DNA of 64,000 bases from Pseudomonas alkylphenolica (GTDB taxonomy: Bacteria; Pseudomonadota; Gammaproteobacteria; Pseudomonadales; Pseudomonadaceae), in the NCBI RefSeq assembly GCF_016009175.1, contig NZ_JADUCM010000007.1, positions 62,001 through 126,000 on the forward strand, given 5' to 3'. This document shows, in pieces, positions 59,099-64,000 of this stretch. A program made the translations under genes and the position numbers. Under the pieces are notes generated by a model, which had not been told where the DNA came from, made no database searches, and worked only from the letters and a program-made list of their open reading frames with translations. The stretch's first letter is position 1. Each line of letters starts with the position of its first letter.

Positions 59099-59676
59099 GG
59101 TGCATTCCCTGGCTGGCGGGCCGCGGCCGGAGCCATGGCGATACTGGCTTTGCACGCGTCCAACGCGCGCATCATGTGTTTTTCCACCGCGCTCTGGGAA
59201 ATCCCCATGGCCTTGGCTATCTCGGCATACTTGCGGCCGTGCACACGGTTGAGCAGGAAAATCTGCCGGGTGCGCTCGGGCAGCTCACGCAAGGCCGCCT
59301 CGATACACTGCAGGTCGTGGTCGACTTCGAAGGCCGTGTGCGGTTCGGCACCGTAGCAATCGTCCAGGCTCCACTGCAAGGTGTCATTGACCCGCTCGCG
59401 GGCGCCCTCGCTGCGCAGGTGGTCGATGGCAATGTTGCCGGCACAGCGCAGCAGGTAGGTATCCAGCGCCTCGACCCGCACCTGGGGACGCCGCCAGAAG
59501 CGCAGGAACAACTCCTGGATCAAATCCGAGGCCGTGGCACGACAGCCAACCCGACGGCTGACCAGGGCCTCCATGCGCGGGCGCTGGGCCAGGAACACCT
59601 GAAGAAAACGCGCACGCCCGCTGGCGCCGTCAACGTCTGCGGCCGGCTCACCCGGCCCCTCGAAAGGTTCGTTCAT
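59095..59676 (-). CDS. FecI-type ECF sigma factor (paired with the 55.6-58.0 kb receptor)
   Basis: A 193-residue extracytoplasmic-function sigma factor. Region 2 (VGCRATASDLIQELFLRFWR) and region 4 (LPERTRQIFLLNRVHGRKYA, then EIAKAMGISQSAVEKHMMRA) match the FecI subfamily. N-terminal extension rich in acidic residues (MNEPFEGPGEPAADVDGA). Activated by the FecR-like partner, it should transcribe the receptor gene and perhaps its own operon. It sits inside a longer operon, after DUF3325, rather than at its head. Confidence 0.93.
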   Translation of the reverse strand: MNEPFEGPGEPAADVDGASGRARFLQVFLAQRPRMEALVSRRVGCRATASDLIQELFLRFWRRPQVRVEALDTYLLRCAGNIAIDHLRSEGARERVNDTLQWSLDDCYGAEPHTAFEVDHDLQCIEAALRELPERTRQIFLLNRVHGRKYAEIAKAMGISQSAVEKHMMRALDACKASIAMAPAAARQPGNAP

Positions 59677-59680
59677 GCGT

Positions 59681-60007
59681 TTACCCGGGCAACAGCGCCA
59701 GCACCGGCCCGAGAACCAGGCTGAGTGCCGCGAGCCCCAACAGCAGGCGCGGTTGATACGGCAGCATGAATACCCACAGGGTCACGCCTCCCATCAATAC
59801 CGCGACGAGCTCAACCAGGCCCATCGCCCAGCCGCTGTTGCCCACGGCAAGCCACAGCGCCACCAGCAGCAACGACCAGCCACCGACCTGCAAGGTGCGC
59901 AAGCGACGCGCCGGCGGCACACGACCGAGCAGTTCCTTGTAGTGTTTTTCCATACACAGGCACAGGCCGGCAAAGCCGGCAAATCCGAACAGGGCAACTG
60001 CAAGCAT
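59681..60007 (-). CDS. DUF3325-family small membrane protein
   Basis: 108 residues with three hydrophobic helices (AVALFGFAGFAGLCLCMEKH; GGWSLLLVALWLAVGNSGW; VAVLMGGVTLWVFMLPY). DUF3325 proteins accompany PepSY-domain iron reductases and TonB receptors. The start codon shares one base with the stop of the PepSY gene (TGATG), so translation is coupled; four bases separate it from the sigma gene. Confidence 0.82.
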   Translation of the reverse strand: MLAVALFGFAGFAGLCLCMEKHYKELLGRVPPARRLRTLQVGGWSLLLVALWLAVGNSGWAMGLVELVAVLMGGVTLWVFMLPYQPRLLLGLAALSLVLGPVLALLPG

Positions 60008-61587
60008 CAGCCCACCTCGCTTTCAATCAAGGTGCTGCGTGCCATTTTTGCCGGTTTCGCCGCGCGCTTGCTCACCACCGGCGTACGCCACATCTTGCCC
60101 GCCGCCCAGGCCAGGAACAGGCCACTGCCCAGCGCGGTCAGGTCGAAGCCGGCCATGGCCCAGTCGCCCGCCGGAATCGAGTGCAACAGGCCCTGGCCAG
60201 TGGTGAGCTGGTTGAGCAGCGGCAAACCGGCCCACAGCACCGCCGCCAGGCTCAACTGCTCGGCCCAGGCGCGGCGCCCGGGGCGCAGCATGGCGTGCAG
60301 CAGCGACAACACCCAAAGCAGGAAGAAGCACCTGATCTCCCAGTCGGCACGTCCCGCCAGCGCCACCGGCAACAGCCGGTTGGCCCAGAAGAACGCCGCC
60401 ACGCCCAGCACCAGGCCGCTCATGCTGGCGATGTTCAGCACCTCGACCAGACGCAGTTCGAACGGCTGGGCATCACGCTTGGCATGCTTGAGCTGACGCT
60501 TGCCCAGCCACATCACCAGGCCCGTGCCGATCACCGCCGTGCCAGCCAGGCCAAAGAAGAAATACAACCAGCGCAGCCAGGGGCCGGCAAACTCACCCAT
60601 GTGCAAACCGTACATGCCGCCAGAGATCAGCATCGGCGTCGCCTCAAGGCTGCTTTGCGCCTGCAGCGTGCCGTTGACGCCATCGAACAGCCAGCCACCA
60701 CCGCGCTGGTGGGCAATCCGCTCGCCGGCATGGCGGCTGAAGCGTACGCGGGCATTCTGGTCACCCGGGTTCTGCACTTCGATCCAGCCGACACGGCTGC
60801 CCGGTGATTGCCCCTGCACCTGGGCATAGAGCACCGGCAATGGCATCAGCGGCGCGCTCACACCGGCCGCGCTGACCTCGGCAGGCGCAGCGAACAGATC
60901 ATTGAAAAAGCCCCGGGTGTCGTTGCCGTAGCTGGCGATGATGCTCGCCGGCATGACCATCGCCATGAATATCACCAGGCTGCTGTAGCTGATCATCAGG
61001 TGAAACGGCAGCACCAGCACACCAATCGCGTTGTGGCCGTCGAGCCAGGAGCGCTGGCCCTTGCCGGGGCGAAAGGTAAAGAACTCCTTGAAGATTTTCT
61101 TGTGGGTGATGATCCCGGTCACCAGCCCCACCAGCATGATGAAGGCGGCAAACGTGGTCAGCCAGCGTCCCCACGGGTGGGGCATTTCCAGCTGAAAGTG
61201 AAACCGGTAGAAGAACTCGCCGCCGCGTGTGTCCCGGGCCTGGATTTCGGCACCGCTGGCGGGGGCGAGGGTCTTGTCGACGAAATCCCTTCGCCCGCCA
61301 CCGGGTGCACGCCAGCTGACACTCAGCCCGGGCTCGCGGGCATCCGGCAGGCGAATGAACCAGCTTGCCGCCTGCGGGGCATGCAGTTGCAGGTAATCCT
61401 GCGCCAGGGCCAGGCTCGCCGGCGCATCCAGCGCACGCACCGGGACTTCGGGCTGGGCCCAGTGGCTGATCTCTTCCTTGAAGTAGGACAGGGTCCCGGT
61501 CAGGAAAATCGCGAACAGCAACCAGCCGAAGATCAGCCCGGTCCAGGTGTGCAGCCAGGCCATCGCCTGGCGAAAACCCTCTTTCAT
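60007..61587 (-). CDS. PepSY-domain inner-membrane protein (siderophore-iron reductase-like)
   Basis: 526 residues. N-terminal helix (AMAWLHTWTGLIFGWLLFAI, then FLTGTL), conserved HTWTG and WLDGHNAIGVLVLPFHLMI histidines that may bind haem, further helices at about 185-205, 345-370 and 385-490. The PepSY_TM family includes FoxB and FpvG, inner-membrane proteins that reduce and release iron from siderophores, so the likely job here is intracytoplasmic or periplasmic iron release for the siderophore taken up by the downstream receptor. Start MKEGFRQAMAW; it shares one base with the upstream DUF3649 stop. Confidence 0.87.
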   Translation of the reverse strand: MKEGFRQAMAWLHTWTGLIFGWLLFAIFLTGTLSYFKEEISHWAQPEVPVRALDAPASLALAQDYLQLHAPQAASWFIRLPDAREPGLSVSWRAPGGGRRDFVDKTLAPASGAEIQARDTRGGEFFYRFHFQLEMPHPWGRWLTTFAAFIMLVGLVTGIITHKKIFKEFFTFRPGKGQRSWLDGHNAIGVLVLPFHLMISYSSLVIFMAMVMPASIIASYGNDTRGFFNDLFAAPAEVSAAGVSAPLMPLPVLYAQVQGQSPGSRVGWIEVQNPGDQNARVRFSRHAGERIAHQRGGGWLFDGVNGTLQAQSSLEATPMLISGGMYGLHMGEFAGPWLRWLYFFFGLAGTAVIGTGLVMWLGKRQLKHAKRDAQPFELRLVEVLNIASMSGLVLGVAAFFWANRLLPVALAGRADWEIRCFFLLWVLSLLHAMLRPGRRAWAEQLSLAAVLWAGLPLLNQLTTGQGLLHSIPAGDWAMAGFDLTALGSGLFLAWAAGKMWRTPVVSKRAAKPAKMARSTLIESEVG

Positions 61588-61889
61588 CAGTTGCCTGCCC
61601 AGTAAGCCAGGCCGTTGATCGCCCCCAGCACCAGGCTCGGCAGCAGCACACCCCACCAGGCATGCCAGGCGCTGCGGCAGGCAAAGCACCAGAGAAACGC
61701 CACCAGGTAGAAGAGGAACGACAGCATCATGCCGCTGATTACCGCCTCGGCTTTGGGCATGGGCGCCAGCAAGGTCACGCAGACACTGGCCATGGCCGCC
61801 AACACATAGCCGCCCAACACTGCTGCCAGGCAACGCGATGTCACGGCCAGGCGATAACTCACGGGCAGTGCGGCGACTTTAAGGTTCAT
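61587..61889 (-). CDS. DUF3649-family small membrane protein
   Basis: 100 residues with three hydrophobic helices (AAVLGGYVLAAMASVCVTLL; SGMMLSFLFYLVAFLWCFAC; GVLLPSLVLGAINGLAYW). DUF3649 genes are regularly next to PepSY iron reductases. First gene of the iron operon; start MNLKVAALPVS chosen, with an alternative ATG three codons upstream. The stop overlaps the PepSY start by one base. A Fur-box match lies 31-49 bases upstream. Confidence 0.8.
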   Translation of the reverse strand: MNLKVAALPVSYRLAVTSRCLAAVLGGYVLAAMASVCVTLLAPMPKAEAVISGMMLSFLFYLVAFLWCFACRSAWHAWWGVLLPSLVLGAINGLAYWAGN

Positions 61890-61919
61890 GGCGTCCATCC
61901 ATATCGAAGAGACGCCAAT

Positions 61920-61938
61920 AATAATGATTAATATTCTC
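61920..61938. promoter_or_regulatory. Fur box upstream of the minus-strand iron operon
   Basis: On the minus strand, GAGAATATTAATCATTATT matches 15 of 19 positions of the Fur consensus GATAATGATAATCATTATC, including TAATCATTAT in full. Placed at the expected promoter distance for the DUF3649 gene; implies repression by iron-loaded Fur. Confidence 0.75.
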
Positions 61939-62020
61939 ATAAGCAAAGTTCAGAGTGCTGGCCCGAGTCGACATGACCTCCAGTCACCAAACGTTTGCTG
62001 ATCGCTTAAAAAAAAAACTA

Positions 62021-62053
62021 CAATGCGAACAATTCTTATTCTGTTGCGCATTG
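62021..62053. promoter_or_regulatory. Candidate Fur box within an inverted repeat upstream of fecI
   Basis: GCGAACAATTCTTATTCTG (62025-62043) matches 10 of 19 Fur consensus positions and resembles Fur sites seen before pseudomonad sigma-factor genes. It is flanked by perfect 7-bp arms CAATGCG (62021-62027) and CGCATTG (62047-62053). It ends about 20 bases before the fecI start. Confidence 0.55.
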
Positions 62054-62072
62054 TGGCGCCGGAGTGTTCACG

Positions 62073-62567
62073 GTGCCCAGCGCCCCTTCTTCCTCGCTTG
62101 AAGGCCTTTACCACGCCCATCACAACTGGCTCACCAGCTGGTTGCGACAACGCCTGGGCTGCCCGGACAACGCCGCCGACCTGGCCCACGACACCTTCAT
62201 GCGCCTGCTGCAGGCGCGGGAAACGCCGGTGCTCAACGAACCACGGGCGTTCCTCACCACTGTCGCCAAGCGGGTGCTGTTCAACCATTACCGGCGTCAG
62301 GATGTCGAGCGCGCCTACTACCAGGCGCTGGCCCAGTTACCCGAAGCACTGGCGCCTTCGGAAGAACACCGGGCAATCATCTTCGAAACCCTGCTGGAAC
62401 TGGACCGCCTGCTCGACGGCCTGGCACCACGGGTCAAGCGCGCTTTCCTGATGGCCCAGGTCGACGGCCTGAGCTATGGCGAAATCGCTGCGCAACTGAA
62501 CATCTCGCTGGCCACTGTCAAACGCGACCTGAACAAGGCGGCCATGCGCTGTTACTTCGCCCTGTGA
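62073..62567 (+). CDS. fecI: FecI-type ECF sigma factor
   Basis: A 164-residue ECF sigma factor. Region 2 NAADLAHDTFMRLLQA, then EPRAFLTTVAKRVLFNHYRR; region 4 APRVKRAFLMAQVDGLSYGE, then IAAQLNISLATVKRDLNKA. Start taken as the GTG at 62073, with GGAG eight bases upstream; the GTG three codons earlier overlaps that site. Divergent from the other iron operon. The symbol rests on the FecA-like receptor two genes downstream. Stop overlaps the fecR GTG start. Confidence 0.87.
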   Translation: MPSAPSSSLEGLYHAHHNWLTSWLRQRLGCPDNAADLAHDTFMRLLQARETPVLNEPRAFLTTVAKRVLFNHYRRQDVERAYYQALAQLPEALAPSEEHRAIIFETLLELDRLLDGLAPRVKRAFLMAQVDGLSYGEIAAQLNISLATVKRDLNKAAMRCYFAL

Positions 62568-63499
62568 ACACCTCCCACGCGGAATTTTCCCCGCAGGTGG
62601 CCGAGCAGGCCGTGCACTGGCTGATCGAACTGCAAGGTGGCGCACTCGACCCGCGCCAGCAGCAGGCCATGCAACAGTGGCTGCAGGCCCACGAAGAGCA
62701 CCGCCGCGCCTGGGAGCATATTCAGCGGGTCAACCAGCGCTTGCGGGGCCTGTCCTCGCCGCTGGCCCATGCAGCCTTGCAGGCGCCGCGTTCGGCCAGC
62801 CGCCGTCGGGCACTCAAGACCTTGCTGATTCTGGGGGTTGGCGGCGCGGCCGGTTTGACCCTGCAACAGCACAACCCGGTACCGGGCCTGCTCGCCGACT
62901 ATCGCAGCCCGGTGGGCGAACGCCGCCGCCAGCAACTCGATGATGGCAGCCAGCTGCACCTGAACACCCGCAGCGCCGTTGATGTCCGCTTTGACAGCCA
63001 GCAACGGCTGATACGCCTGCTGGACGGTGAAATCCAGCTGAGCGTTGCCGAGGATGCCCGTCCGCTGCACCTGCTCACCGACTTTGGCTTGCTGCAGCTG
63101 GGCACAGGCCGCTACAACCTGCGCCAGTTCGAGCGCTACAGCCAGCTCGGGATCTACCAGGGCACCGCCCAGCTCGCCGGCAACCCGCTGGCGGCAGGCT
63201 ATCAGGCGCGCTTCAATAGCCCGCAGTGGCAGGCCCGGCAAGCGCTCGACAGCAATGCCGGGGCCTGGGTCGACGGCATGCTGGTCGCCTCGCACAGGCG
63301 CCTTGACGACTTTCTTGCCGACCTCGGCCGCTACCGCCGTGGCCAGCTCAATTGCGCCCCCGAGGTGGCCGGCCTGCTGATCTCCGGCAGTTATCCACTG
63401 GCCGACAGCGAGCGCATTCTCGACCTGCTGGAGATTGCCCTGCCCGTGCGGGTGCGGCGCTTTACCCGCTACTGGGTCACGGTCGAAGCCAGGGCCTGA
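62564..63499 (+). CDS. fecR: FecR-family sigma regulator
   Basis: A 311-residue regulator starting at a GTG that overlaps the fecI stop by four bases. N-terminal DUF4880 (QAVHWLIELQGGALDPRQQQ), membrane helix near residues 85-100 (LKTLLILGVGGAAGLTL), periplasmic FecR domain (QQLDDGSQLHLNTRSAVDVR) and C-terminal ISGSYPLADSERILDLLEIA. It should sense occupancy of the downstream receptor. The linker before the helix carries several arginines (ASRRRALK), consistent with the positive-inside rule. Confidence 0.9.
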   Translation: MNTSHAEFSPQVAEQAVHWLIELQGGALDPRQQQAMQQWLQAHEEHRRAWEHIQRVNQRLRGLSSPLAHAALQAPRSASRRRALKTLLILGVGGAAGLTLQQHNPVPGLLADYRSPVGERRRQQLDDGSQLHLNTRSAVDVRFDSQQRLIRLLDGEIQLSVAEDARPLHLLTDFGLLQLGTGRYNLRQFERYSQLGIYQGTAQLAGNPLAAGYQARFNSPQWQARQALDSNAGAWVDGMLVASHRRLDDFLADLGRYRRGQLNCAPEVAGLLISGSYPLADSERILDLLEIALPVRVRRFTRYWVTVEARA

Positions 63500-63588
63500 G
63501 TTTTTTTCAAATCTTCTGAGCCGATATTTCATCTCGCGTGACAGAGAAGGCAGAACCCTTTGCGTTGACCTTCTCAAGGACCCCTTGC

Positions 63589-64000
63589 ATGCCCCTTCGC
63601 CCGAGTCCACTTGCCCAGTCCCTTCGTGCCGTGCTGTTTGGTGCCGGCCTGAGCTTCGCCGCCGTGCCGGCCCACGCCGACGACAGTGTTGCGCGCAGCT
63701 ACCAGATCGCACCGATGTCGCTGGAAGCCGCCCTGAACCAGTTCGGTCGCGAGAGCGGTGTGTTGATTTCGTTTGGCTCTCAGGTTACCCAAGGCCTGCA
63801 GAGCCCGGGCTTGCACGGCCAGTACAGCGCGCAGCAAGCCCTCGACATTCTGCTTCAAGGCAGCGGCTTGCAAGCCCGTGCTGAAGGCGACAACGCCTAC
63901 AGCCTGCAACCGGCGACGCCTGCCACTGCGCCGGTAGAGCTGGGCGTGTCGTCGGTGGTCGGTGACTGGCTGGGCGCGGCCCAGCAGGACAATGTGTTCG
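63589..64000 (+). CDS. fecA: FecA-like TonB-dependent receptor, N-terminal part
   Basis: The first 137 residues are visible; the gene runs off the window. Signal peptide (start MPLRPSPLAQSLRAVLF; cleavage near AHA|DDSV), STN signalling domain (YQIAPMSLEAALNQFGRESG; ALDILLQGSGLQARAEG), then a linker with VVGDWLGAAQQDNVF, which matches the start of the FecA ferric-citrate receptor plug as I remember it from P. aeruginosa. AAGGA precedes the ATG and is enclosed in a short inverted repeat (CAAGG/CCTTG, 63575-63587). Completes a fecI-fecR-fecA surface-signalling set. Confidence 0.75.
   Translation, partial: MPLRPSPLAQSLRAVLFGAGLSFAAVPAHADDSVARSYQIAPMSLEAALNQFGRESGVLISFGSQVTQGLQSPGLHGQYSAQQALDILLQGSGLQARAEGDNAYSLQPATPATAPVELGVSSVVGDWLGAAQQDNVF

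Noticed and set aside
13528..63683. CRISPR array from recurring palindromic repeats
   Set aside because: The repeats are scattered single REP/REPIN elements, not evenly spaced direct repeats with unique spacers, and no cas gene is present.

Overview
The window is a gene-dense, GC-rich stretch of a Pseudomonas chromosome. The genus call rests on the complete alginate operon (algD-8-44-K-E-G-X-L-I-J-F-A), the cysD/algW/aapJQMP/estB/rhlB/dauBAR neighbourhoods, and seven intergenic or intragenic REP/REPIN-type palindromes of the kind common in the P. putida and P. fluorescens groups. From memory, the gene order is closest to the P. putida group. No rRNA, tRNA, CRISPR array, insertion sequence or integrase was seen.

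Layout. 1-3.1 kb: partial cysD, a Nif3-like protein, and the divergent regulated-proteolysis protease algW. 3.1-7.3 kb: a general amino-acid ABC importer (aapJQMP, minus strand). 7.6-13.5 kb: carboxylesterase estB, the RNA helicase rhlB, then dauBAR (D-arginine catabolism and its regulator) and a convergent basic-amino-acid binding protein. 13.8-18.8 kb: moaCDE, a PIN-PhoH ATPase, an exported NodB-type deacetylase-like protein with an altered metal triad, and yaaA. 18.9-35.8 kb: the alginate locus, with a long AT-rich regulatory region holding an AlgU-type promoter, followed by twelve genes for GDP-mannuronate synthesis, c-di-GMP-gated polymerisation, periplasmic epimerisation/acetylation/lysis and export. 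algW, at the other end of the window, belongs to the same regulatory pathway: in P. aeruginosa it cleaves MucA and frees AlgU.

36-42.5 kb: a small membrane protein, a short-chain dehydrogenase, and a convergent EmrAB-TolC-like efflux operon with a LysR gene. 42.6-46.3 kb: a universal stress protein, then a candidate interbacterial-toxin cassette, made of a PAAR-DUF2235 (Tle1-like phospholipase) fusion followed by two nearly identical tandem lipoprotein genes. 46.6-52.5 kb: an Aae-type aromatic-acid efflux operon (outer-membrane factor, FUSC protein, DUF1656, HlyD) divergent from a LysR regulator. 52.6-55.6 kb: a 2-hydroxyacid/2-ketoaldonate reductase, an EamA transporter and an AraC regulator. 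55.6-64 kb: two back-to-back iron-uptake surface-signalling systems. One is a six-gene minus-strand operon (DUF3649, PepSY reductase, DUF3325, sigma, anti-sigma, TonB receptor). The other is a plus-strand fecI-fecR-fecA set cut by the window edge. Candidate Fur boxes lie between them.

Most notable observations: a REPIN-like element forms the translated N-terminus of AlgK; the orphan PAAR-Tle1 toxin has a recently duplicated putative immunity lipoprotein; the dau promoter carries a near-perfect operator palindrome on its -10 box; and a NodB-family protein has lost two of three metal ligands.
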